The translations under genes were made by a program, and so were the position numbers. From Wolinella sp963540505 (lineage in GTDB: Bacteria; Campylobacterota; Campylobacteria; Campylobacterales; Helicobacteraceae), in assembly GCA_963540505.1 (NCBI GenBank), contig CAUTMV010000003.1, positions 134,708 through 198,707 on the forward strand: a stretch of 64,000 nucleotides of DNA, in the 5' to 3' direction. How positions within the stretch are numbered: the first letter of the stretch is position 1; every line of letters starts with the position of its first letter. A model generated the notes under the pieces. The model saw only the letters and a program-made list of their open reading frames with translations. It searched no databases and had not been told where the DNA came from. Shown here in pieces: positions 8,361 through 16,150 of the stretch.

Positions 8361-9698
8361 GCAAAACTCGCTAAACATCGCGTCTAAAAGCTCACCATCT
8401 TCATAGGGTCTTGTGATGGAAGCAATCTTCGCAAGAGCCTCGTGAATATGGTAGGCAAAAAGCTCCAACTCACCGCTCTCCAGTCGCTCGCGCGCCTCGC
8501 AAAGTGCCCCAGCCGCACCACTAAGTGCCTCGCTTTGCCGCGTGGAAGTGAGGAGAAATTCCTCGCTGTGATTTCTTGTATCAAGCCACTTTTTAATCTC
8601 CTCCAAAAGCCCTTCAGTCTCGCCCTTTTGCGCGGATATATAGCGATGTGGATAGGCTAGAAGCTCCTCATCATGCGCTACTTTGGGCAGGTCACTTTTG
8701 TTAAAAAGCACCAAAACAAAGCACGATTCCCCAAGCTCCTTTAACAGCTCTTTGATACGCCTGTCTTCGTCCTGAAGCGGCTCACTCACATCAAAAAGCG
8801 CGAGCACCACATCGCTATCACGCACGGCTTTAAGCGTGCGAGAAATCCCCAAAAGCTCGATTTCATCGCGCGATTCTCGGATTCCTGCCGTGTCAATAAT
8901 CTTAATGAGATGATCGCCCAGATGGAAGCTCTCCTCAATCGTATCGCGGGTCGTGCCGGGAATCGCGCTCACAATGGAGCGTTCCCACATCAAAATGGCA
9001 TTAAGCAACGAACTTTTTCCGACATTTGGACGCCCGATAAGCGAAAGGCGCACCCCCTCAAGGGTGCGGCGACTTGAGGCTTGAATGGTGCTTTGTAGCT
9101 TCTGTGCAAGGCTAGATAACCGCTCATCAAGCTGTTTTAGGAGATCGGGCGGGAGATCCTCCTCGGCATAATCAATACTCACCTCGGCAAAAGCGAGGGC
9201 TTGCAGGAGCGATTCCCGAATGCTAGTAAGGTATTCCAAAAGTGCGCCTTTAAGCTGACGCGCAAGAATCTTGCGCGCGCCCTCACTTTTGGCATTGATG
9301 AGCTGCGCCACCGCCTCGGCTTGAGAGAGATCGATGCGCCCATTTAAAAACGCACGATAGGTAAATTCCCCAGCGCGCGCCACTCTTGCACCAAGCGACA
9401 AAACCTCCTCGATAATCTTACGCGCAGTGAGCACACCCCCGTGGCACTGTATCTCCACCACATCTTCGGCAGTGTAGCTGTGCGGGGCTTGGAAGTAGAT
9501 AATAATCGCCTCATCAATCATCTCCCCCTCGCGATCTTTAAGAATCGATAAAGTCGCATGCCTAGGGGTAAAAAAGGTGCGCGAAGTTAGCGAATACGCG
9601 ATGTTTAACGCCCGATTCCCGCTAATTTTGACCACCGCGAGCGCACCACTTCCGCTAGGGGTGGCAAGCGCTACGATGGTCTCATTCGCCTCACTCAT
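8349..9698 (-). CDS. mnmE: tRNA modification GTPase MnmE (TrmE)
   Basis: With MnmG it installs carboxymethylaminomethyl or related groups on wobble U34 of some tRNAs. The 449-residue protein has an N-terminal tetrahydrofolate-binding domain (GSGALAVVKISG, VEIQCHGG), a helical domain, and an inserted G domain at about residues 215-375 with GRPNVGKSSLLN, GTTRD, DTAG and NKSD. It ends in the family signature CLGK, whose cysteine is essential. It is the last gene of the rpmH-rnpA-yidD-yidC-khpB-mnmE block. Confidence 0.97.
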   Translation of the reverse strand: MSEANETIVALATPSGSGALAVVKISGNRALNIAYSLTSRTFFTPRHATLSILKDREGEMIDEAIIIYFQAPHSYTAEDVVEIQCHGGVLTARKIIEEVLSLGARVARAGEFTYRAFLNGRIDLSQAEAVAQLINAKSEGARKILARQLKGALLEYLTSIRESLLQALAFAEVSIDYAEEDLPPDLLKQLDERLSSLAQKLQSTIQASSRRTLEGVRLSLIGRPNVGKSSLLNAILMWERSIVSAIPGTTRDTIEESFHLGDHLIKIIDTAGIRESRDEIELLGISRTLKAVRDSDVVLALFDVSEPLQDEDRRIKELLKELGESCFVLVLFNKSDLPKVAHDEELLAYPHRYISAQKGETEGLLEEIKKWLDTRNHSEEFLLTSTRQSEALSGAAGALCEARERLESGELELFAYHIHEALAKIASITRPYEDGELLDAMFSEFCLGK

Positions 9699-9710
9699 GA
9701 AAGTGCAGAT

Positions 9711-10754
9711 TTAGCGGGTAAAATCATTGACGATCACGTAGCGTTCCCCCTCGCTATCAAGGCGAAACGAGACATATTTATCGGGAAACTCCTCGCGCAA
9801 ATGTCGCAACGCAATATGCGCCAAAACGCCATCAAGCGGGCGCGTCTGCCCTTTGCCAAATCGCTTGATATTCTCCACCACCGGAGCGAGATAGTTGCGG
9901 ATCATCTCCTCTTGATTCCTCAAAAATTCCGCAATCTCAAGGCGAACCATCAAGCCGTATTTGCTGTTGATCCAATTGAAAAGCAGATAAGAGATTGCCT
10001 TGTAACGATAGCCCTCTTTGCCAATCAAAAGCGCGGAATCTTCACCCCTAAACTCGACATAGAGGGTATTCTCATCAAAAGGGCTAACGCGAATGCGCTC
10101 GATTTTGAAAGGAAGCTTGGCAAAAAGCATATTAAGCTCATCTTCCACATCGCGAGCGACGCTATCGATGTCCTCATCGGACTGAAAAAAGCTCTCGTCA
10201 ATGGAGGATTGAAGCCGCTCAAAGGAAGCGGACGCACCAAAAGCGCGGTGCTTATCTTGAGGCGGCAGGGTCTTTTTGCCCTCCTCTTTTGCCAAAACCA
10301 TAGGGCGCACCTCTTCGCGCTCTTCTACGTAAGAGAAGGCATAATCGTCTTCATCTTGTTTGTAGAGTGATTCCTCGCTTTTGTAAGAATCGTGCGCGCT
10401 TTGGGATTCCCATCTGTGAAAATCGCGCTTAAATTCGCCACTCTTATAAGAATCACGATAGGAATCACGTCCATTTTGAGCTTTTTTGTAATGGCTTTCT
10501 CGTCTTTTGTTAAGGGCTTTTGGAAAGTCATTTTGCGCCTTTTGCTCTGATGAAGCGGGGAATCGCGCACTTTCTTTCGCGCTGGAAGCCGAAGCAAGTG
10601 AGGCGACAATCTCCGCGTCCCTTTTACCAAAACCCAAAAATCCCGCTCTAGGCTGCTGTATCACTTCGTAATCAAGATCCGCTACCGAGCAAGAGAGCTC
10701 CTGCGCCGCCCTGAGTAACGCCTCTTCGATGGTTTTTGCTTCAAGCCTAATCAT
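9711..10754 (-). CDS. khpB: RNA-binding protein KhpB (Jag/EloR/SpoIIIJ-associated)
   Basis: RNA-binding protein that works with YidC-linked genes and, in other bacteria, in cell elongation. Domains in order: Jag_N (residues 1-50, MIRLEAKTIEEAL, PRAGFLGFGKRDAEI), a long charged low-complexity linker rich in Lys, Ser, Tyr and Asp (about 60-190), a KH domain (about 210-275, LIGKEGYRYKAISYLL) and an R3H domain at the C-terminus (IALRHLREEFPDKYVS). At 347 residues it is longer than many homologues because of the linker. ATG at 10754 has GAGG seven bases upstream; it follows yidC by nine bases. Confidence 0.93.
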   Translation of the reverse strand: MIRLEAKTIEEALLRAAQELSCSVADLDYEVIQQPRAGFLGFGKRDAEIVASLASASSAKESARFPASSEQKAQNDFPKALNKRRESHYKKAQNGRDSYRDSYKSGEFKRDFHRWESQSAHDSYKSEESLYKQDEDDYAFSYVEEREEVRPMVLAKEEGKKTLPPQDKHRAFGASASFERLQSSIDESFFQSDEDIDSVARDVEDELNMLFAKLPFKIERIRVSPFDENTLYVEFRGEDSALLIGKEGYRYKAISYLLFNWINSKYGLMVRLEIAEFLRNQEEMIRNYLAPVVENIKRFGKGQTRPLDGVLAHIALRHLREEFPDKYVSFRLDSEGERYVIVNDFTR

Positions 10755-10763
10755 CTCAAAACC

Positions 10764-12368
10764 TCATGAATGCGCTCTGTGCTCGGCAAGATCCGAGTGC
10801 TTTTTATTCTCAAGGTGCTTGTTGATAAAAAGCTGCTGCGCGATAGAAAATACGTTGCTCACAAACCAATAGAGCACGAGCCCTGAAGGGAATGTAACAA
10901 AGAAGAAGGTAAAAATCACGGGCAGGAATTTGAATATCTTCTCTTGCATCGGGTCGCTAAAGGTCGTGGGCGTGAGGTGCTGCTGCAAATACATGGAGAT
11001 TCCCATGAGAAGCGGCAGGACAAAATAGGGATCCATTGCAGAGAGATCGACGATCCAAAACTCCCACCCCGCACCCTTAAGCTCGATGGCATTATAAAGC
11101 ACGCGATAGATTGCAAAGAAAATAGGCATCTGTAAAAGGAGCGGCAAGCACCCACCCATGGGGTTTGCGTCATGCTTTTTGTAGAGCTCCATCATGTGGA
11201 TCTGAAGCTTTTGCGGGTCGCTCTTGTATTTCTCTTGAATCTCCTTCATCTTCGGTGCAATCTCTTTGAGTTTTTGCATAGATACCATACCCTTGTAGGT
11301 GAGCGGAAAGAGGACGATTCGCACGATAAGCGTCAGCAGCACGATCGCCCAACCCCAGTTGCCGCAATAGCGATAGAGCCAATCAAGCAGCAAAAACAGC
11401 GGGCGCGCAAAAAAAGTAATGAATCCATACTCCACCACATCGGTGAGCATGGGATTGATACCCTTAAGTGTGTGATACTCCTTCGCTCCTAGGAATCCAG
11501 AAACCTCAAGCGAACCGCTTGCCTCAATAAAGGGCTCAGGATTCCTGCTTGAATCCCTGCCAATAATCACGCGCATACCCTCTTTTTTTGGCGTGTAGAG
11601 AAGCGAAGTGTAATACCGATCCGCACTCGCGACGAAAAAAGCTCCCTCAAAGATCTCGCTCTTATCAGGAGCATCCCCATCTTCTGTAGTGTGAATCGTC
11701 TGATCGCTCTCCTTGACGACCACGCCGCTAAAAGCGAATTTGTCACTCTCTGCCACAGGGCGACTGCCGGGCGAGAGGTAAAAACGCTCTTTGGATTCCC
11801 CTATATCCACAGAGAGCTCGTAACGTCCGTTAGGATAGACGGTGAGGCGTTTTGTGAGGTGCAGATTCCCAAGCTCTTGTATTAGAGTGAGGCTCTCCTC
11901 ATGCTCGCCAACCTCCACCAATGAGCGGCTCGCGCTATATCGCACCGTGCGGGAAAGGGCGTTGAGCGCGGAATCGGCAAAGCGAACCTCCAAAGGGCGA
12001 AGGGTCGCAAGTGGATCTAAAAGTGCGAGCTCCTTGGTGTCTCTTAAATACTTTGCCTCCTTGAGATAAATCTGTGAAATGCGCCCAAGCGAATCGATCT
12101 CCAAGCGAAATTGCTTCGCGTGAATCGTCGCAATCACATCACCCACATCACCTTGAGGAGCAATCTTCTGCTCTAAAACCTGAGAATCCACGGAGAGATT
12201 CTCGACAGGAGCGCGATTCTCAAGCTGTGCCCTAGGCGCATTCGTGGTGGATTCCTTAGGTGTGGGAGGAGCGAAAAAATAGGAATAGGGGATAAAAAAT
12301 AGAAGCGAAAGTGTGGTGGCGATCAAAATCCTCACCTGTAAGCTGAGCTTGTCTAACTTGTTAAACAC
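10764..12368 (-). CDS. yidC: membrane protein insertase YidC
   Basis: Inserts and folds inner-membrane proteins, alone or with SecYEG. The 534-residue protein has an N-terminal membrane segment (about residues 13-31), a large periplasmic P1 domain with beta-rich sequence (about 60-330) and the conserved five-segment core from about residue 335, including the GNWGWAIVLLTLIVRI segment with its arginine and the MGGCLPLLLQMPIFFAIYRVL motif. Gram-negative type by the size of P1. It lies between yidD and khpB as in H. pylori HP1449-HP1451. Confidence 0.97.
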   Translation of the reverse strand: MFNKLDKLSLQVRILIATTLSLLFFIPYSYFFAPPTPKESTTNAPRAQLENRAPVENLSVDSQVLEQKIAPQGDVGDVIATIHAKQFRLEIDSLGRISQIYLKEAKYLRDTKELALLDPLATLRPLEVRFADSALNALSRTVRYSASRSLVEVGEHEESLTLIQELGNLHLTKRLTVYPNGRYELSVDIGESKERFYLSPGSRPVAESDKFAFSGVVVKESDQTIHTTEDGDAPDKSEIFEGAFFVASADRYYTSLLYTPKKEGMRVIIGRDSSRNPEPFIEASGSLEVSGFLGAKEYHTLKGINPMLTDVVEYGFITFFARPLFLLLDWLYRYCGNWGWAIVLLTLIVRIVLFPLTYKGMVSMQKLKEIAPKMKEIQEKYKSDPQKLQIHMMELYKKHDANPMGGCLPLLLQMPIFFAIYRVLYNAIELKGAGWEFWIVDLSAMDPYFVLPLLMGISMYLQQHLTPTTFSDPMQEKIFKFLPVIFTFFFVTFPSGLVLYWFVSNVFSIAQQLFINKHLENKKHSDLAEHRAHS

Positions 12369-12391
12369 GGAATTTGCCTTGTTATAGTAAT

Positions 12392-12724
12392 TTAGTGTAA
12401 TCTCTTGATAAGATAAAATTTTCCCTTAATACTCCAATCGCTCCTCTGCTCAAGGGGAATTAGCCAAACGCAAATTGCCCGCGGAGCTACAAAAATAGGG
12501 GCGAGCTTTTTTGAAACAATCGGATAGTCAATCCCTCCAATAAAGAGCGAATTGCACCGCGCAACCCTCGCTAAAATCTTAGGAATCGCGCTCCATATGT
12601 TCGAATACTTAAAAAGCCACAACGCATACTCAGAACACGAGGGATAGTAGCGACACGATGGGTGTTTGAGCGGAGAAATAAACCTCTGATAAAAGGCAAT
12701 GATTCCCAAAAAAAGCGCACGCAT
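12392..12724 (-). CDS. yidD: membrane protein insertion efficiency factor YidD
   Basis: Small membrane-associated protein that aids YidC/Sec insertion. The signature YQRFISPLKHPSCRYYPSCSEYA occupies the N-terminal third, and CNSLFIGGIDYP follows. The C-terminal tail of about 45 residues (to 110 in all) is longer than in many bacteria but resembles the H. pylori form. I use the ATG at 12724; a TTG at 12751 that overlaps the rnpA stop is a second possibility and would add nine residues. Confidence 0.88.
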   Translation of the reverse strand: MRALFLGIIAFYQRFISPLKHPSCRYYPSCSEYALWLFKYSNIWSAIPKILARVARCNSLFIGGIDYPIVSKKLAPIFVAPRAICVWLIPLEQRSDWSIKGKFYLIKRLH

Positions 12725-12747
12725 CTTAAGCCCTAATCCGCAAACTC

Positions 12748-13098
12748 TCAATGCCTCTCGCCTTCTTGGACATGGGTATCAATTTTAAGCCTCCTAAGTG
12801 CGTAGAGAAAATCCCGCTCCAAAAGCCTAAACTCCATCTCCACTGATGGAGCTTTCGCTACAATGACAACGATTCCCTCCTTGAGACGGGGCGCATGGAG
12901 ATGATAGAGCATCTTCAATCTCCGCCTAGCAAAATTCCGCTTTATGGCGTTCCCGACCCGCTTTGAGATCGTGAAACCCACCCTATTCTCTTGCGAAGGA
13001 GTATAAAAAAGAACAAAGCCCAAAGTGTGAAACTTCGAGCCATTTTGATAAACGTGCTCAAACTCCTTGCTGTGCTTGAGCCTCTCTACAGAGCCTAT
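12748..13098 (-). CDS. rnpA: ribonuclease P protein component, with non-standard start
   Basis: Protein subunit of RNase P, which trims tRNA 5' leaders. The RNA-binding core VGFTISKRVGNAIKRNFARRR is clear. The only usual start codon in frame is a TTG at 13023, which would remove the conserved N-terminal strand; yet the frame stays open upstream and encodes ERLKHSKEFEHVYQNGSKF, exactly the expected RnpA N-terminus. No ATG, GTG or TTG exists in that extension before the stop at 13135-13137. ATA at 13098, overlapping the rpmH stop (ATAG) and eight bases after AGAAGG, gives 116 residues, the usual length. The start is therefore inferred. Confidence 0.82.
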   Translation of the reverse strand: MGSVERLKHSKEFEHVYQNGSKFHTLGFVLFYTPSQENRVGFTISKRVGNAIKRNFARRRLKMLYHLHAPRLKEGIVVIVAKAPSVEMEFRLLERDFLYALRRLKIDTHVQEGERH

Positions 13099-13229
13099 GC
13101 GGCAAGCCTTCTGCGACCCTGCGCACGTCTGGCGTTAATAATTTTTCGACCGTTTTTGCTTTTCATGCGAACCCTAAACCCATGAGTGCGCTTCTTTGGA
13201 GTATTGTGAGGCTGGTATGTTCGTTTCAT
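13095..13229 (-). CDS. rpmH: 50S ribosomal protein L34
   Basis: A 44-residue protein of the large ribosomal subunit: it begins MKRTYQPHNTPKKRTHGFRV and ends with the GRRRLAA tail. AAGGA lies just upstream of the ATG. It heads the rpmH-rnpA-yidD-yidC-khpB-mnmE operon, a cluster found near the replication origin in many bacteria, though no dnaA or DnaA-box cluster is visible here. Confidence 0.96.
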   Translation of the reverse strand: MKRTYQPHNTPKKRTHGFRVRMKSKNGRKIINARRAQGRRRLAA

Positions 13230-13268
13230 TCCTTAAAAAACCTTTCTAAAAACTAAATTCGGGAGCGT

Positions 13269-13274
13269 ATTTTA
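13269..13274 (-). promoter_or_regulatory. possible -10 element of the rpmH operon
   Basis: TAAAAT on the minus strand 40 bases upstream of the rpmH ATG, in a T-rich context. Position fits a promoter for rpmH-rnpA-yidD-yidC-khpB-mnmE. Confidence 0.35.
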
Positions 13275-13397
13275 GCTGCATTTTACTTAAATTCCAAATT
13301 CCGCCAGACATGCTGTCCTATCCAAAAAGTTTCATCACGCCCGTTTTGAGCACGCAAAAAGCACAACGCACATATCAAACTTCCCTTAATTATGTGC

Positions 13398-13403
13398 TAG
13401 AAT
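13398..13403 (+). promoter_or_regulatory. possible -10 element for uppP
   Basis: TAGAAT, preceded by TGTGC, 39 bases before the uppP start in the 213-base divergent spacer with rpmH. Confidence 0.4.
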
Positions 13404-13442
13404 CGGCGGCTTTTGCCACTCATTTTTTAACAAAGGCTTGTA

Positions 13443-14213
13443 ATGGAGTTAATCCATGCCGTTATTTTGGGAATCATTGAGGGTTTGACGGAATTTCTAC
13501 CCATCTCTTCCACTGGGCATCTGATCCTCGCCTCAGACCTACTGGGGATCGCACAAGATGATTTTCACAAAAGCTTTGAAATTATTATACAGCTAGGCTC
13601 GATTCTCGCAGTTCTCATACTCTTTTGGCGGCGTCTTACCGCGGGAATCGACCTCTGGCTCAAGCTCGCCCTCGCTTTCCTCCCTTCAGGCGCGCTCGGA
13701 TTCCTTTTGTATAAGCAAATCAAAAGCTTCTTCACCCCCTCCACCGTCGCCTACGCGCTCATCATCGGGGGAATCGTGCTAATATTAATCGAACATTTTA
13801 ATAAAAATAAAGATTACAAAATTAACAGCATAGAAGAAATCGGCTACAAAGAGGCGTTTTTGATCGGATTCTTCCAAGCTCTCGCGATGATTCCCGGGAC
13901 ATCAAGAAGCGGCTCTACCATTGTTGGAGGGCTAATTTTGGGGCTTAACAGAAAAGTGGCGGCGGAGTTTTCATTTTTACTCGCGATTCCCACCATGTTC
14001 ATCGCAACAGGATACGATCTGTATAAAAACGCTCACACATTTACTTTTGATGACATCTCGCTACTCGCGCTGGGATTTTTTACCGCGCTCATTTTTGCCC
14101 TCATTGCAGTCAAGGGCTTTTTGCAATTCATCTCAAAATTTAACTTCATTCCTTTCGGGATTTATCGCATAATTTTAGGGATCGGTTTTCTCTACTTTTT
14201 GAGGATTCTTTAG
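13443..14213 (+). CDS. uppP: undecaprenyl-diphosphate phosphatase (BacA type)
   Basis: Recycles the undecaprenyl carrier lipid for peptidoglycan and other wall polymers; high activity gives bacitracin resistance. The 256-residue membrane protein has the two family motifs: EGLTEFLPISSTGHL at residues 13-27 and PGTSRSGST near residue 155. About seven or eight membrane segments are visible. Monocistronic on the plus strand between the rpmH operon and the convergent csd6-like gene. Confidence 0.96.
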   Translation: MELIHAVILGIIEGLTEFLPISSTGHLILASDLLGIAQDDFHKSFEIIIQLGSILAVLILFWRRLTAGIDLWLKLALAFLPSGALGFLLYKQIKSFFTPSTVAYALIIGGIVLILIEHFNKNKDYKINSIEEIGYKEAFLIGFFQALAMIPGTSRSGSTIVGGLILGLNRKVAAEFSFLLAIPTMFIATGYDLYKNAHTFTFDDISLLALGFFTALIFALIAVKGFLQFISKFNFIPFGIYRIILGIGFLYFLRIL

Positions 14214-14239
14214 CCTTTTTGGCGGGGAATCCTAGCCCC

Positions 14240-15208
14240 CTAGCGTTCGGTAACAATCTTCATCTTATCGCCTGCAAGCTTCACATAAAGCTCCTTGTTC
14301 CCGCTAAAAGAGTAACTCGGTGCGTTATATATTTCATAAAAACTAATGCGGAAAAACCGCTCGCCACGCTCGTTGGGATAGGGCGAAATATTGATCTTCT
14401 CAAGTGTGATACTTTTGCGCTCATTTTTGCTAAAAATCCGTCGTTTATACTCTTTAAAAGCCTTAAATTTCATGCCATCAAAGCGTAAAAATTCCCCCTC
14501 ATCATAATAGCTCAAATACTCCTCTAACACACCATCTTTCCACGCATTACGCCATTTGAAAAGATCGCTCAAGAGAATCGAGAGCTCTTGAACGCTTGTG
14601 GTGGAGAGATTCCCATCGCCGGTAATAAGCAAGCTCTCCTTATGGCTAATAGAATCGGCAATCGCCTTTAAAAGCTGATTATCAATTGCGATGCAACCGC
14701 GCGTATTAATCTCTCTATCACCATTTAGGGGCAGTCCGTGGATCCAGATTCCCGACCCGCTCTTTTTTTGCAACACGTCATAAAGGTTGGGATAGGAGGT
14801 AACAAATGCCAAAGGTCCGTAAAATTGATCGAGCTTTGTGAGCTTATTTGTGAGATCATAGACGCCGATGGGGGTCTTTAAATCTCCTTCCACGCGCTTA
14901 TCTCCCGGAGCTGAGCCCATAAGGGCTTTGGTATGTTTCATGCGCACCAGCTCTTTTTCCGTGATTTCATAAAGTGTCAGCTCGGAAGCCGCCTTGTCTG
15001 CGATAAAAAGATACTTCGCCCCCTCATAATACCCATATCGTATATCCATATTTTTTAGAGTTTTGAGCCAATATTCACGACTCACCAACTCTTCTTCAAG
15101 CTTCGCCTCAAGGGCTTTAATCCCCCCATCGCGATAGATTTTCACATAGTTTATCTCGCTCGCCCAAAGCAGACCCGACATCAATAATAACAACGCGATT
15201 CTCATCAT
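14240..15208 (-). CDS. csd6: L,D-carboxypeptidase/transpeptidase-fold protein, Csd6-like
   Basis: Homologue of H. pylori HP0518 (Csd6), which trims peptidoglycan tetrapeptides to tripeptides and controls helical cell shape. It has a signal peptide (LLLLMSGLLWASE), an N-terminal dimerisation-like region, a YkuD domain at about residues 65-200 with GIWIHGLP and the catalytic INTRGCIAI cysteine motif, and a C-terminal NTF2-like domain. The length (322) and the position after era in rplI-hslV-hslU-era-csd6 match H. pylori HP0514-HP0518. Function is inferred from these matches. Confidence 0.9.
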   Translation of the reverse strand: MMRIALLLLMSGLLWASEINYVKIYRDGGIKALEAKLEEELVSREYWLKTLKNMDIRYGYYEGAKYLFIADKAASELTLYEITEKELVRMKHTKALMGSAPGDKRVEGDLKTPIGVYDLTNKLTKLDQFYGPLAFVTSYPNLYDVLQKKSGSGIWIHGLPLNGDREINTRGCIAIDNQLLKAIADSISHKESLLITGDGNLSTTSVQELSILLSDLFKWRNAWKDGVLEEYLSYYDEGEFLRFDGMKFKAFKEYKRRIFSKNERKSITLEKINISPYPNERGERFFRISFYEIYNAPSYSFSGNKELYVKLAGDKMKIVTER

Positions 15209-15220
15209 CTCTCCATATTT

Positions 15221-16150
15221 TTATTGCATAAAATCATATCCAAAATCCACAAGCCCCTTCTTCTCCTTGCTCCAGCCCTTTTGCACCTTGACAAATAACT
15301 TTAAAAAAACTTTTTTCCCGCTCAATCGCTCCATGCCCTCCCGCGCCTCTTTGCCGATACGCTTGAGCGTCATGCCTCCTTTGCCGATGATTACGCCCTT
15401 TTGGCTCTCCTTCTCCACGACAATGGTCGCTCCCACGCGATCAAGCCCCTCAGTTTCACTGAAGCTCTCAATACGCACCTCGCTTTCATAGGGGATCTCA
15501 TCACTTGTGTTTTCAAAGATCGATTCTCGAATAATCTCCTTGTAAAGCGCGCGAAAATTCTCTGTCGTGAGAATCTCCTCATCAAAGAGTGCGGGCGAAT
15601 ACGGCAGAAGCTTCGCCACCTCGTCAAGCACGGCTTGAAGCGCAATATTTTTATTCACAGACACCGGAATCAGCGCTTTATATTTCGTATCATATCGTGC
15701 ATATTGCGCTATTTTTTGTAGCAAATCTTTTTGGCTCATCGTGTCGATTTTTGTGAGGATTAGAAGATGTGGCTTCTCTTTATTTAAGCGCAAAAACTCC
15801 TCATAATGCGCTACAGGGTCGCCCACCGGGGCTAAAAACAGCACCAAATCACAATCGCCCATTGCTTTTAGTGCCTCTTGGAGCATGAATTGATTAAGCA
15901 ACTTCTCTTTATGATGAAGCCCCGGCGTATCCACGAAAATTATCTGCGCATCGCCATGTGTGATGATAAAATTCATGCGTTTTCGTGTCGCATTAGCCTT
16001 ATGTGACACCATCGCAAGCCGCTCACCCACAAGCGCATTTAATAGCGTGCTCTTCCCCGCGTTGGGTCGCCCCACCACAGCGACAAATCCTGCACGAGAG
16101 ATTCCCGCACTTTCTAGGACTTCCACGATTCCCGAAGCTGCCTCGCTCAT
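15221..16150 (-). CDS. era: GTPase Era
   Basis: Binds 16S rRNA and helps 30S subunit maturation. G-motifs are seen in order: GRPNAGKSTLLN (near residue 27), ATRKR, DTPGLH and TKID, followed by a C-terminal KH domain with GVIIGKGGMTLKRIG. ATG at 16150 overlaps the hslU stop (TAATG), so translation is probably coupled. It has 309 residues, usual for the family. Confidence 0.97.
   Translation of the reverse strand: MSEAASGIVEVLESAGISRAGFVAVVGRPNAGKSTLLNALVGERLAMVSHKANATRKRMNFIITHGDAQIIFVDTPGLHHKEKLLNQFMLQEALKAMGDCDLVLFLAPVGDPVAHYEEFLRLNKEKPHLLILTKIDTMSQKDLLQKIAQYARYDTKYKALIPVSVNKNIALQAVLDEVAKLLPYSPALFDEEILTTENFRALYKEIIRESIFENTSDEIPYESEVRIESFSETEGLDRVGATIVVEKESQKGVIIGKGGMTLKRIGKEAREGMERLSGKKVFLKLFVKVQKGWSKEKKGLVDFGYDFMQ

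Noticed and set aside
12392..12751. TTG at 12751 as yidD start
   Set aside because: The ATG at 12724 gives the expected N-terminal length; the TTG cannot be excluded.
13230..13442. Replication origin next to rpmH
   Set aside because: rpmH clusters often lie near oriC, but no dnaA gene or cluster of DnaA boxes is seen in the spacer.
14214..14239. GGGG...CCCC repeat between uppP and csd6 as a bidirectional terminator
   Set aside because: Only four paired bases and no following T-run.
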